From Luidia sarsii (Eukaryota; Echinodermata; Asteroidea; Paxillosida; Luidiidae): 64,000 bases of DNA. Made by a program: the position numbers and the translations under genes. Below, piece by piece: positions 11,021 through 22,307 of the stretch (position 1 is its first letter; each line of letters begins with the position of its first letter). The DNA lies in NCBI GenBank assembly GCA_949987565.1, contig OX465102.1, positions 19,417,493 through 19,481,492 on the forward strand, read 5' to 3'. The notes under the pieces are model-generated. The model was given only the letters and a program-made list of their open reading frames with translations. It was not told the origin of the DNA and made no database searches.

Positions 11021-12200
11021 GGAATTGTTTCCAGCGTGAAAGGAATTGTCTAATATCCGAATTAATCTTTCACTGTGTCACCTGGAGGTAACCAGTTTCA
11101 AAAATAAGGGAAAAGAAGAAAACTGTAGAAATCATAAAATTATATTGTCCAAGAACATTGTACATGTTAAAGATTTTTCTTCATGTACATTGTCTCTTTG
11201 TTGTACAGAGCACTCGGCACTGAATATTTCTTTACAATCTAGCACCTAAACTTCTTAGAAAGTAATGTTTTCCTTATTGTAATTCGATCCATATTTCAGT
11301 CCATCCTGTTCACAGAACATCCTGTTGTATGCAATGATAGACATTTTCACTAAATGCTGTGACACAAATTGTGTTTTTTAGTTGTGCGTGTTTACTCCAG
11401 TGTGTATTGTGTATGCACGGTATATGCTGAATACACATCGTGCTAAGGAGACTTGCCAATAATTCTTCAATCTATTTTATCAAGTTTTCAGGTGTATTTA
11501 TTTTGTGGCAAAAATATATTATAGCATCGATTTTGTATGAACTAGAATACAGAAAAATTACGATTTCGTTGGAAAAGGACGATTAAGTAAGGTTTTGGAA
11601 CTGGTTTCTAATAATTCGTTGAAGTTTAGAACAATATTTTAGCTGCACAATGTGAAGAGTTAACGTATTTTTAGTAAAAAGGGTTTTAATGGTAAATTTA
11701 TTTCTCATTTAATCCAGTTAATGTTTGCATTTGATTTATGTAATTTTCGGTAAATTTCAATGGTCCATAATTAGTGCAACCATAACGTAATATCGATTCA
11801 ACTTTTTAAAAGTTAATACTGTAGTAGTCCTTTATTTGTCCTGGCTTTTCCCGAGTGCTTTCTTTTGTGTCCTGTGCTCTTTTGTGCTAGCCAAGTCAGC
11901 ATGCACTTTTTTTTACATTGCATAAGTTTATTGCATAACACCATGGGGCTGGCCTTAATAAAAGGTGGCTGCACTAATTATTTAGTTCTAGGGAACTTAC
12001 AAGCCGCAAGCTCTTTTTCATTTTTCCTTGGCAAAGTAGCCTTTTTGAATCGGTTTTTTTTGGATACGCATTATTGCATAGACATATCGCAAAGTAAAAA
12101 CCCTTTTGCGCATTACATTTGTTGCGCCGACCAAAATACTTTCTCAGAGACCCAAAGTATGGCATTTTTTAGGCAAACATTGAACACAATCTCTTTTGTT
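11021..12200. other. 3' flank of the first gene, no gene seen
   Basis: AT-rich sequence follows the stop at 11020 and should include the 3' UTR. Open frames such as the one near 11865 show no recognisable motif or splice structure. Confidence 0.4.
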
Positions 12201-12205
12201 ATATA

Positions 12206-12230
12206 TGGTGGCTCTGAAAAGAGCCGTTTG
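12206..12230 (-). promoter_or_regulatory. histone-type 3' stem-loop, orphan
   Basis: On the minus strand the sequence CCAAAC, GGCTCTTTTCAGAGCC, ACCA matches the canonical replication-dependent histone mRNA 3' end: a 6-bp stem, a TTTC loop, and the usual flanks. An A/G-rich ACAAAAGAG follows about 10 bases downstream in the place of a purine-rich U7 target. No histone reading frame precedes it. The sequence upstream on the same strand is a degraded Tc1/mariner transposase. Confidence 0.65.
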
Positions 12231-12267
12231 GTTTTAAGTGTATTCTGCATGCGTCTCCTTCTGCAGA

Positions 12268-13007
12268 CTAAAACGCCGAAGCTCGGCCTTGGCGTTCAAC
12301 GAAGACCAGAAGGACTTTGTGGACGTGCTGGGTGTATTTGCGGCACTTCGCAGGGGTGACCTTTTCAAGCCAGATTTGCTTGATGCCGCCGATAAGCTGG
12401 GCCTTCGTTGTTTGCTTGACATGAATAATAATAATAATAAAAAAATTAAATGTCGATGTCTTCCACCAGTTGATCAGCAGCTCGGCCATCACACGATTCT
12501 GTTTGTATGGTTAGGATCCTTGTCCTGCTGGAAACGATGACCAAGAGGAAACACCCGAAGCAAGAAAGGTTTCAACCGTCGACGGAGAATTTTATTTGCA
12601 TAAAATACTCCGTCCATGATGGCATGAAAACCCGTAAAAATGGCTACATCCGTCGCACCTCGTTTGGAAATTCCTGCCCAAACATGCACCTTGTAGGGAT
12701 GTTTGGGCTTTCCTCGGAGGACAGCGGGTGAGTTCTTTTTACGGAAACTCTTTATTGCATGGTGCTCCATTTGGACTGAATCGTCAAATGTGTCTTTGTC
12801 GTTTAAGCATCGCTCAGCATAATCAAGACGCTGTTGCCGGTTAGCTGCAGATATCAACTGGCAGCACGGACGTTCCATACATATAAAAATGTGAACGCCC
12901 TCAACGTCAGCGCTCAGCCAGTCCGCACGTCGTTTATTTACGCTTCGTATAAAAAATAACTTCTTTTTCAAATATCTATATTTTATGAGTCTGGTCGATT
13001 TACTCAC
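12268..13007 (-). pseudogene. Tc1/mariner-type transposase, degraded
   Basis: Reading leftward, the segment at 13007-12489 gives CCQLISAANRQQRLDYAERC, KHPYKVHVWAGISKRGATD and FQQDKDPNHTNR, the classic Tc1/mariner DDE core with the second Asp in DKDPNHT. The first catalytic region is altered (FDDSVQME). The frame then shifts to WWKTS, a run of isoleucines from an (AAT)n microsatellite (about 12421-12445), and then the family's C-terminal segment (TKAQLIGGIKQIWLEKVTPA) ending at 12268. The third acidic region (the usual SPDLNPIENLW) is missing. The N-terminal helix-turn-helix is absent. Confidence 0.8.
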
Positions 13008-13009
13008 AT

Positions 13010-13980
13010 TTATGGCACCGATCCTTTGATTTCAACTTTTGATTTCAACACCAACTTTCCGCGGTTATGCGATGGAAGTCGCCATTTTGGAAAATGAGAC
13101 ACCCGATCGAAATCTACCCTCATTTTATTTTTGTTTCAAAACGCCCTCTTGAGGCAACTTACAGCTATATTTGATACACCATTTTAATCTGTAAACATCA
13201 CTTCTTACGGTAAGCGACATTTCGGTGGAATTTGAGGATTTTAAGTTGGAAATGAGGTGCTTTTAACACTTAATGAAAATGGCGTTGTTGCATTCTTATG
13301 TAATTTCCCAGGGAACATCCACATTTCACTGATAAATGAATTCTTTAAACCTTTCTGTGACTAATTCACATCATTTTGAAGTGTAAATCCTTGTCGCACA
13401 GCCCCGCACTGGGCGAAAGCAATTCGGAGTCAGGCGGCCTCGAGTGTGATTTTCGCGCCGGATGACTCCTTCACTGACTGTGTGGGCGGGCCACATGTTG
13501 AACTCATTTTCGTAGTGGAAGTAGTGGGTTAAAATTTGTTAATTCGATTTTTAATAAATTCTCTGTTATTATTTAATTTATCCCTGTAAAAAAATATGGG
13601 CCTGTCGTGTAATAATGTAATAATTCTTCTTTTCTATTATTGATATAAATATGGCAGAAATAAATCTACTTTAAGTCAAAATACCATCTTTTCACAATTC
13701 CATTTTTTTCAATGTCAAGTTTCATGTAGATTAAAAGCAAAAGCCGTTGCAGCCCTCTTACATCTTGGCCTCCAAACAAGCTTGAGACTGTCATGGCAAT
13801 TATCAAGAATACATAAAGGAGAGAGATTGGGGTGAGGTGGGACAAAATAGACTAATGATCAATTAAATGTCTACTTTTCGCAATTGCATGTTCTTCATGT
13901 CTCTTCAGTAAAATTGCTACCCACTGTCTGTGCCCATACAAATGGTAAAAATTGCCCTACTTATTTTCACATATTATGTG
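13010..13980. other. no gene seen
   Basis: AT-rich sequence with no recognised coding segment. A short GC-richer patch at about 13400-13500 has no motif I can name. Confidence 0.4.
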
Positions 13981-13987
13981 TATATCA

Positions 13988-14650
13988 GTCTGATGAAGAA
14001 CACAACCCATTTTTCGGGGAAAGATCTCCACCCCTCACTAGCTCTCCAGAATCAATTTCTTCATCTATGCTAGAGTACGGCCAAAGCTTCAGCTCATCAG
14101 AGTCTGCCCAACCTTCCACACCAGGATCACCATCAACTGTGGAACGGGTGAGTTCACCTAAGGCACCATCCTCAACTGCCAGCGAAAATTCCATTGCATC
14201 TTCCCCTCCAGGCTCTGGCTGGGAGACAGCTACTACTTCAGATGTACATGAGTCCAGAGGGGATTACATCTACTGGCTTGGCAAGGATTACTCAGTTAAG
14301 AGGAGGATACTTTCTTAATCACCTACTCCATTTGCTTAAGAGAAACTGAGTATGACTCATAGAGATATTTTCAGATGAGTATCTTATGAAATATTCTTAA
14401 CAATGGATTGCATGTGTTACCTTTGAATTTTCATATACGTATATCCTTGCAAATATTTTTTGTTATTCCTCTGAAGCATGTGTTATGTTGTTTTGTGTAT
14501 TCTAACATGGTCTTGCAAAACTTCTTTCAGGTTCCAGGATACTCATTGTGGTACAACATAGTCTATACAGAAGACCCACAGACTGTGTACACATATCAGC
14601 TCCATGAGGACCTTCAGGCAGGAGATTTGGTTGTGGAGGAGGAACACTGA
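13988..14650 (+). CDS. two exons, Ser-rich then Tudor-like C-terminus
   Basis: The first exon starts after a CAG acceptor at 13987 and reads SDEEHNPFFGERSPPLTSSP, then a long Ser/Pro-rich stretch to YIYWLGKDYS. A GTTAAG donor at about 14297 ends it in phase 0. The second exon starts after TTTCAG at 14531 and reads VPGYSLWYNIVYTEDPQTVY to VVEEEH and a TGA at 14650. The joined WLGKDYS-VPGYSLWYNIVY-VYTYQL-DLQAGDL pattern resembles the C-terminal Tudor/SH3-like module of large transposon-derived invertebrate proteins (recollection). It may be the 3' end of a spliced gene or a relic. No upstream exons were identified. Confidence 0.45.
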
Positions 14651-14991
14651 AGTCCAGGTAATGGCAATGTTCTACAGAATCAGCTTCTGTGTTGCATTCT
14701 TGTCCAATTAACCTAGTAACTTACATGAGAAGAAAAGCATGATGAAAAAGGAAGCCATACATAACTTTTAAGTGCACATTTTCTAGTGGGGTGGATTACA
14801 CATGGCATGGCTTCAAATAGGAAGCACCAATTTTAATACTGCATTGCTCACACCTAGAGGATCAATTTGATATATAATATTTGCAATCATGGTGACTCAG
14901 CTAATGACAGAAATAAGACCTGAATAAAAGAATAAAAAGTTAGTCTGTTGCTTACTACCTACCAACCAGTTGGACCTAAGCTGAATTCTAG

Positions 14992-15041
14992 TTAGTGGCC
15001 TAACGTTTCGATCCTAGCAGGACCTTCAGAGGCAAATAAGA
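14992..15041 (-). mobile_element. Penelope-type 3' terminal fragment
   Basis: The plus strand reads GGCCTAACGTTTCGATCCTA then GCAGGACCTTCAGAGGC, matching the terminus of the Penelope-like element at 18051 (GGCCTGACGTTTCGATCCTA) apart from a few substitutions. It is a solitary end with no coding part nearby. Confidence 0.6.
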
Positions 15042-15267
15042 CCTGTTCACTAAATATACATGTTCACTAAATATGCGGCAGAAGAGTTATGGTAATATGC
15101 GGCAGAAGAGTTATGGTATACAGCATCACTTTAAGAGGCCTATCTTCTTCATCATATTCATATCTTCTTGGGCTCTATGTGCTGAGCTTTTAATTACTTT
15201 GTTTTCCAGATGCAGAATTAGAAAACAATCGATTCACCATAAACAAATAATGTGCTTTCAACTTACT

Positions 15268-15440
15268 CTCTGTGTTTAAGATACGGGACCAATAACATCA
15301 AAATGTCGGCAAACTTATACTTATTGAATGTCTTCCCGGCATCCCCACTCTTAGATGTCAACAGCTTCTTCCTGTATGTGTGGAATGCATCCCTGATGTT
15401 TGTCCACCTTTTCCGATCAGTATCCCCAGAAAATTTGACA
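15268..15440 (-). pseudogene. MADF (Harbinger partner protein) fragment
   Basis: Leftward translation gives FSGDTDRKRWTNIRDAFHTY, RKKLLTSKSGDAGKTFNKYK and FADILMLLVPYLKHRE then stop. This is the second half of an MADF/Myb-SANT-like DNA-binding domain, the type encoded by the companion gene of PIF/Harbinger transposons. It lies head-to-head with the Harbinger transposase fragment that starts at 15481. The N-terminal helices are not visible, so it is partial. Confidence 0.65.
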
Positions 15441-15480
15441 GCAAATAAAATGAGATTTATTTGATTTACATGTATTGCAG

Positions 15481-16260
15481 ATTCCTTGCAACAGGAGATT
15501 CATATCAAACTATCTGCTTCAGCTACAGAATTGACAAATCAACTATTGTTAGCTTAATACCAAAGGTATGCGATGCTATCTGGCAACATTTGCAACCCTT
15601 GCATATGCTGGTTCCACAAGAGAAGAACTGGGTCTGTATAGCCAATTGCAGTGGCAATTTCCCAACTGCATCGGAGCCATAGATGCGAAGCATGTTCTTA
15701 TTCAGGCCCCTCCAAACTCTGGATCCAGTTTCTACAATTACAAAGGGAGATTCTCCATTGTTCTTTTGGCATTCGTTGATGCAAATTATTGCTTCACCAT
15801 GATTGATGTTGGAAATGTGCTCCATGTTTTAGTGAAGGATGAAGCATTTCCATTCAAGAGCTACATCATGAGACCATTTCCTGGTCACGAGTTAGATGAC
15901 AGCAAGCGCATTTTCAACTACCGACTTTCAAGAGCCTGTCAAGTGGTCGAAAATGCATTTGGCATTTTGGCAGCAAAATGGCGGATCTACCAGAGACGGA
16001 TCTCCAGCCACAAACAGTTGATAAAGTTGTAAAGGCCACATGTGTGCTACACATCTACATCAAACACACCAATGCATCCACCAGCAACACAGGCAATCCC
16101 AAAGAAGACAGTGGAAATTATCACAATGTTTCCATTCGTGACCTTCAGGCTACAGGAAAACATGCCTCAAAAGAAGCATATGATGTGAGGAACATCTTCA
16201 CAAAGTATGTCATGCTGCCTGCTGGAGGGGTGACATGGCAGAGAAGCACCTGTTTTGGAC
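15481..16260 (+). pseudogene. PIF/Harbinger transposase, broken
   Basis: After a TTGCAG acceptor the segment reads RFLATGDSYQTICFSYRIDK then [15 protein letters not shown]. It shifts frame near 15600 and continues as [20 protein letters not shown] (first Asp in GAIDAKH), [32 protein letters not shown] and [20 protein letters not shown] (the Glu region). The stretch that should carry the second Asp, between IDVG and VKDEAFP, is deleted. A second shift near 15990 leads to ASKEAYDVRNIFTKYVMLPA. The product cannot be an active DDE transposase. Confidence 0.8.
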
Positions 16261-16868
16261 ATGCCAGCCATGTAATCCACACTTCCTTTAAATGCAATTG
16301 GTCACTGGTAGGACAACTCATCACTGCCAGGCAAATGTTGAATTTTTGAGGCTAAGATTTTTTAACTCAAGTGGCAAGTGAATTGTAAATGTGCTTGAGG
16401 TCAGAGTGTCAAAGCTTAAAAAAAAAATCAAATTCTTTGTATTCGGACTAAGTATAACTAAAATTGTACAGGGTTTCTGTTTTAATTTTGTAAAATATAA
16501 GTAGTTGCAATTTAATCGTAAGCATTATTCATGTGAAACATTAATGCAATACATAAAACATATTTGGTCTGCATGGAAAGAAACCGTCTCACGTAGGGAA
16601 TGGACATGTACAGTCGCTTAATCACTGCTTATTGATGTACTCGAACTAATACTAGGCTATACTAACGCTGGTCTTGTTATTGCTGTTTATACGAGTGCTA
16701 AATATAAATATTATTCTAAGAAATGTTAATGTAAACTATTGCAGGGCCAAATAAAGTTACTATTACTGACAGTATCAATAGTATTTTTTTTTAGAAGGGC
16801 GTAACTATTACTGTTATTAAGTGTTACAGGTTAGTGGTAGTCACCCTAGTACTAGTAGGCCCCTACTA

Positions 16869-17745
16869 GTAATAATGATAATAATAATAATAATAAGTTA
16901 ACATTTATATTGCAAGGTCTTCATGAAAATGATCAAATTTCATTCAAACCACTTACAAAAAACTAAGTTATCTCAAAATGACTTAACCAAACAATGATAT
17001 AGAAGACCTATTAAAGACCTCCCCACTTATGCACCAAGTGAAAACACAAACAGAAAGAAAACCAAAACAATAATGTGGGAATTATTAAAATTTTCAAGCA
17101 AGATTTAAGAGTAAAATTTAAAAAGAGAAGTCTTTATTTTACACAAAAAATATTAATAGACTGAGATTGTTGGATTTCAGCGGGCAACTTGTTCCATAAT
17201 TCAGGGGCTGCATAAAGAAAAGATCTATGCCCCAGTGTCTTTAACATTCTTCTCTTAGGAATTTCGAAACATAGGTTATTGTAAGATCGTAAGCAATATG
17301 TAGATGCCTTCTTAACACCAATAAGATCACTAATGTACTTTGGGGACAAGCCATGTAAGGCTTTGAATGTTAACAGGAGTATTTTAAAATCAATACGGAA
17401 TTTCACTGGCAGCCAATGTTATTGACGCAGGACCGGTGAGATATGGTTGAATTTATGCGTGTTGCTTAAGAGCCTAGCAGCAGCGTTTTGAACTGGTTGC
17501 AACTTGGCTAATTCAGAGGTGGGTAAGCCAAACAGGAGACTTATACAATAATCAAGTCTGTTAGTAATAAACGCATCAATAAGTGCGACTAATGAATCCT
17601 TTGATAAAAACTTGCTGATACGTCTTATATTATGAAGATGGAGAAACGATATGGAACAAGCCTTAGTAATATAACAGCTCATAAACAATAAATTTTGAAT
17701 CAAACAAAGCTCCAAGATTTCTGACCGAAGTACTTGGAGCAATGC
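16869..17745 (-). mobile_element. LINE 3' end (CR1/L2-like), frameshifted
   Basis: Leftward, 17742-17419 reads RISKFLSKDSLVALIDAFIT, RLDYCISLLFGLP and LQPVQNAAARLLSNTHKFNH. After a frameshift near 17410, 17406-17134 reads VKFRIDFKILLLTFKALHGL, SPKYISDLI and LYAAPELWNKLPAEIQ. This is the conserved C-terminal region after the RT in CR1/L2/Jockey-group LINEs. An (AAT)n tract at 16869-16893 sits where such elements end in a short microsatellite tail. The RT core is missing. Confidence 0.8.
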
Positions 17746-17861
17746 TACAGCTTACAATTTTAAGGTCGTCAGCGGAAAGCTCAGCTAGGTTTTGTTTGGT
17801 TCAGTAGTATTAGTACTACTAGCTTCTATGACAACTTTGTACAGTCCCAAAATTTAGATGG

Positions 17862-17895
17862 CCTGATGTTTCGATCCCAAAAAATCTTTAAAAAT
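17862..17895 (-). mobile_element. short Penelope-type terminal fragment
   Basis: GGCCTGATGTTTCGATCCC on the plus strand matches the start of the Penelope-like terminus at 18051, 190 bp away, then diverges. It suggests an older insertion of the same family. Confidence 0.4.
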
Positions 17896-18038
17896 GGGGC
17901 TACAAGTTAAAGTATACTAGCTCTAGTAGTAATAAGTACATGTACCTGCATGTACTTTGTTAAGTGTAGGCCTAGTTCGTTTGTCAAGGCTGCGGCCAAT
18001 CATCTTGTTTATCAACGTTATTATTGATTATATTATAT

Positions 18039-20204
18039 CTAAAATTTAGTGGGCCTGACGTTTCGATCCTAGCAGGACCTTTCTCAAAGGCAGAGTGACA
18101 AGGACAAAACAGATACATGTACATGAAGGCAGGGGGAGAGAGTGAATAGGACACGGATGAGAAACAGAGGACAAAGAGTGAAGCTGGTAGGGAGAGATCA
18201 AAGGGAAGGGCAAGGGGTAGGGTAGGGATTGGTGAGAGGAGGGGGAAAGATCAAAGAGAAGGGCAAGGAGTGGGGTACGGATAGTGACAATAGGGGGAAA
18301 AGATCAAAGAGAGAAGTGTGAAAGACGGAACACAAAAGAAGGATTATCAGAAAGCTGCATGGTGTTAGTCATTACCCTCCTGGATGTTGAGACCATGTGT
18401 TTGAATAGTCCGAAGACGCTTCATCCACATTTTCTCACGGCTAAGACGGACAGCATTACTACGGTGACCAAGTGATTCTATGCCCAGTACACTCATATCT
18501 GATATCGAATGATCAGGGAGATTGAAGTGATACCCAACAGGGGTGTCCATTTTACCGGTTTTGATGGTAGACCTATGGCCATAGATTCGTTTTTTGAGGG
18601 TGTTTTTTGTCTCGCCAACATACTGAATATTACAAACTCTACAAGAGATGAGGTATATGATGTTTGAGGTAGTGCACGTGATAGAGCCATAGGTCGTGTG
18701 GGTAGTTCCAGAAGAATGTCCATTGAAAGAGTCTATTTCCTTGACATGTGTCTTGCAAACAATGCATTTCGAGGTACACTTAAATGTACCAAAATTGGTT
18801 GGAGGTGAAGAGTCCAAAGGGGGAACCTCTGCTCGGACAATTAAGTCACGCAGGTTACGGGGGCGCCTGAAAGCCAAAACAGGCGAATTAGGAATGGCTT
18901 CAGCCAGACGATCTGAAGTGTGGAGAATATGGTGGTTTTCCTTAGTTATCTTCCTGAGAGGAGGAAGAGAAGGGTGGTAGGAAGTAACTAAGGGAACTTT
19001 GGGCTTGTCCTTGGGACCTGGAGGCTTTTGTTTTAGTGCCGAACTTCTGGGAATGGAATAGACTTTAGCAATGGAGTTCTTCACTTGGCGAGAACTATAG
19101 CCTCTAGCAACCAAGTTACTGGCCAATACACGTGTATGGCGGCGAAAGTCGGACTCATTGGAACATATACGCCTCAATCTGAGGGCCTGGCTGTAAGCTA
19201 TACCAGTCTTACAGTGTCTAGGGTGACAACTGGAGGAATGGAGATATTGATGAGTGTCGGTGGGCTTAGAATACAAGTCAGTAGTTAGTGTATTGAGGTC
19301 TTTCCGGACGGTGACGTCCAGAAAGTGGGTCTGTTGAAGAGACTGCTCCCAAGTGAATTTGATGGTCCTATGGAAGGAATTGATGTGGTCAAAGAACGCA
19401 TTCAAGCTGCTACCGTCCCTAGTCCAAATGAAGAACACGTCATCTATGTATCTCCACCAAATCCAGGGACGGCATGGAGCCTCACTGAGCATGCGTTCCT
19501 CAAGGTCACCCATGAAGAGGCATGCAAAGGAAGGAGCCATGCGCGTGCCCATGGCAGTGCCATGCACTTGAAGATAGTGCTTGCCAAGAAAGGAGAAATT
19601 ATTCTTGGCCAGCACTAACCTCATGAGGGTGGTTATGTCGGAGATGGGTGGAGAAGACTGTTTTCCCTTGGCCAGGGCCGAGGAGCAAGCTTGAATGCCT
19701 TCTTCCTGGGGGATGTTAGTGTATAGAGAGGAGACGTCAATAGTACCAATTATGGCAGTGGCAGGGATTTGATCCTTGACACTTTCCAACTTTCGCAGAA
19801 AGTCGGGAGTGTCATGGACGTATGAGGGGATTTGGGGAACCAGGGGTTTGAGAAAAGAGTCAATGAAAAGAGATATGTGTTCCGTAGGTGAACCATTGCC
19901 AGAGATGATGGGTCTACCTGGGTTGTTGGCCTTGTGAATTTTCGGGAGAAGGTAGAATCTGGCAGTTCTACAATTGATAGGTGATAGAAATCTGTGAGCT
20001 TTTTTACTCAAATGATCACGTGATCGCATGTCATCCAAAACTTCCTGAATTTGCTCTGAAAATTTGCCAGTGGGGTTAGAGTCCAGACATTTATAGTGCT
20101 GGGGATTGTTGAGTTGGCGATTGGCTTCATCAATATATTTTTGGCGATCCATGATAACTACGGCTGACCCTTTATCTGCTGGCTTGATAATGATGTCACC
20201 GCGG
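18039..20204 (-). mobile_element. Penelope-like retroelement, 5'-truncated insertion
   Basis: A 2.2-kb insertion is flanked by a perfect 13-bp direct repeat GATTATATTATAT at 18026-18038 and 20205-20217, read as its target-site duplication. It contains one long reading frame on the minus strand that starts open at the right border (5' truncation) and a 3' untranslated region of about 320 bp. The 3' terminus contains TCCTGCTAGGATCGAAACGT, followed by CAGGCCC. Related termini recur at 14992, 17862, 34117 and inverted at 1939-2673. Confidence 0.85.
18365..20204 (-). CDS. Penelope RT with GIY-YIG endonuclease
   Basis: The frame is open from the 5' truncation (reading GDIIIKPADKGSAVVIMDRQ, a hallmark of Penelope RTs) to the stop at 18365, about 613 codons with no interruption; the first ATG is at 20152. 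RT motifs include FYLLPKIHKANNPGRPIISG, GTIDVSSLYTNIP, GTAMGTRMAPSFACLFMG and the catalytic WWRYIDDVFFIW. A C-terminal GIY-YIG domain follows: NIIYLISCRVCNIQYVGETK, then TLKKRIYGHRS, preceded by paired cysteines (CTSKCIVCKTH). The protein would nick target DNA and reverse-transcribe the element RNA. The N-terminal part of the family protein is missing, so this copy is not autonomous, but the intact frame implies recent insertion. Confidence 0.92.
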
Positions 20205-20643
20205 GATTATATTATATATTAACTCAATATCTATCTTTATACGTAATTCACACGTAAAATTCCCAATCATTTCACTTTGATTCACTCAATTAATTGTAAT
20301 ATTTTTATGTAAACAAACAATTGAAAATTGTGTACTTTATACTTGACTTACCTAGCCTGTTTATAAGCAGAAATCAGTGTGATTCCCTCACTAACTGGCT
20401 GGACGGCAGATTTGTCGCATTCATCCACTCCAGTCAGCACATGCAACAGTTTCCACAGGAAGCGCACATTGCACCTTGAGATAAGTTAACATTTTCAGTA
20501 ACAAGTTTTCACAATAGACCAGAGTCAATACTGTCAGAGACACTGTCAGTACGGTACAGTATGCTGCACAAACCAGATTTTCATATTATTATTATTGTAT
20601 TGGAGTATTAATAATAATGAATTGGTAACTCTAACCATGGAGT

Positions 20644-22100
20644 GTACACTGCCCCTCCAAAGTTATAGCGCACCACCGTTGTAGTTTTCAGTTGCTGATT
20701 TTTCCTTAAAATATCTCAGTTTGCTAATTAATTTACTAACCTGTCATTATTTTAATCAAATATATTCATATTTCCAACGGTCCATTTCGGTCCTATGGCT
20801 CTATTTATGAACGATTTCGCGACAGCGTCTCGCGACCGTGTAAAACCGCCATAGTAAATGACCTTATTAAATATTCATGAGGGCATGAATATCATTATAG
20901 CGACATTTAACCCAAAGGCAACAAACTTCGCGTGGTGGAAAAAAATCCATTTAATGAATATTTATACAGTAAAAGTTGACCCACATTGAAGGATATGGAA
21001 ACTAGGATATGAATACTTCTACTCGAAGCTGACAGACCAAACACAATGGCCACGAAAACGCCCCTAATTGACCACCGAAAAGGGATGATCGAAGCTTGGC
21101 ATGGGAAATAGCATGACGTCTCGGGGTTAGCGACAGCACCGTCAGGAGTAATTTGAGGAAGCTGTTCGAAAGGGATCGATAGCAAATCTCCCCAGATCTT
21201 GCCGTCCAAAGTCCATCAGTGAGCGGGAAGACCGCTTCTTGGTCCGGACATGCCGCCGCAACTGCTTCTGACATCCCCCGAGCTGCGAATGGAACTCGCC
21301 CAGACTGGTGTTCACGTCCATCACTCCACCGTGTCTCGTCGCCTAGCAGCAGCTGGCTTGCATGGTCGGGTAGCGAGGCATAAGCCACGCCTTACAGCTA
21401 CCCACAAAGAAAAGCGTTTAGCCTGGGCCCAAGATCACCTGGCATGGACGGCCGATGACTGGAGCCGCGTCCTTTGGAGCGATGAGTCGCGGTTCCAGCT
21501 CTACCAATCTGACGGTCGTGTTTACTGACTTAAAGTCAGGAGGCTGGTGGGGAGGAGTTTGCTGAGAACTATGTGGTTCCGTCTGTGAAACATGGGGGAT
21601 CTGGCATCATGGTTTGGGGCTGTATGAGCGCTGCGGGCACAGCTAGGTGCGCTGACACGGGTCGTGGAGAATATCAACTCCGGTGTCTACATCGATATTC
21701 TCCGCGACCACATGCTGCCTTCTGCCCACGCTTTGAACGGCCTTGATTTCCTATTTCAGCATGACAATGCCCCCCTCCCCGCACACTGCGATAATTACGC
21801 AGGATTTCTTGGCCGATCTAACCCCCGATTTAATAACTGAAATGGGGGGGGGGGCAGTTTGAGGTGATGGAGTGGCCGGCTCAGAGTCCTGACCTCAATC
21901 CGTTGGAGAATCTTTGGAACGAGCTGGAATTGCGACTCCGTCGCAAGGATCGTAGGCCGCAAAATAAGGAGGAGCTGTTCCAAACTCTCCAGCGGATTTG
22001 GGATGGAATGGACCGTCTTTTCATCACCAATCTCTTGGCTTCAATGCCAAGAAGGTGTCAAAGCGTTATCGATGCGCGTGGCGCTTTTACACGCTACTAA
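20644..22100 (+). pseudogene. Tc1-like transposase, copy 1, broken
   Basis: A possible 5' terminal repeat (CACTGCCCCTCCAAAGTTAT) lies at 20648. Coding remnants start near 21060 in a helix-turn-helix region with stops. The segment 21250-21528 reads QTGVHVHHSTVSRRLAAAGL and DDWSRVLWSDESRFQLYQSD (first catalytic Asp), then stops at 21528. After several shifts, 21864-22100 reads MEWPAQSPDLNPLENLWNEL (third catalytic Glu) and ends at TAA 22100. A G-run at 21845 lies near one break. A second copy of the same family is at 40960. No right-hand terminal repeat was found. Confidence 0.85.
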
Positions 22101-22307
22101 ACTGACCTGGGGTCGATTTCACGAAGCGCTACGATTGATCGTAACTTGACTTACGATAAATAACCCATCGTATCTTACGATAGGTTGTAAAATCGATTTC
22201 AAGAAACTTACGACGAGTTGAACTCATCGTTAGTAACATGGCAACGGTGCTTGACTCATCGTAACTTACGAAGGGTCTTAAGCCATCGTAACATGCATTT
22301 TGCAAAT

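Noticed and set aside
12234..12422. Histone C-terminus upstream of the stem-loop
   Set aside because: Neither minus-strand frame before the stem-loop matches any histone tail; one is a transposase C-terminus.
12238..12540. Plus-strand open frame with a sensible-looking composition
   Set aside because: It lies antisense to the transposase C-terminal segment, whose protein match is much stronger.
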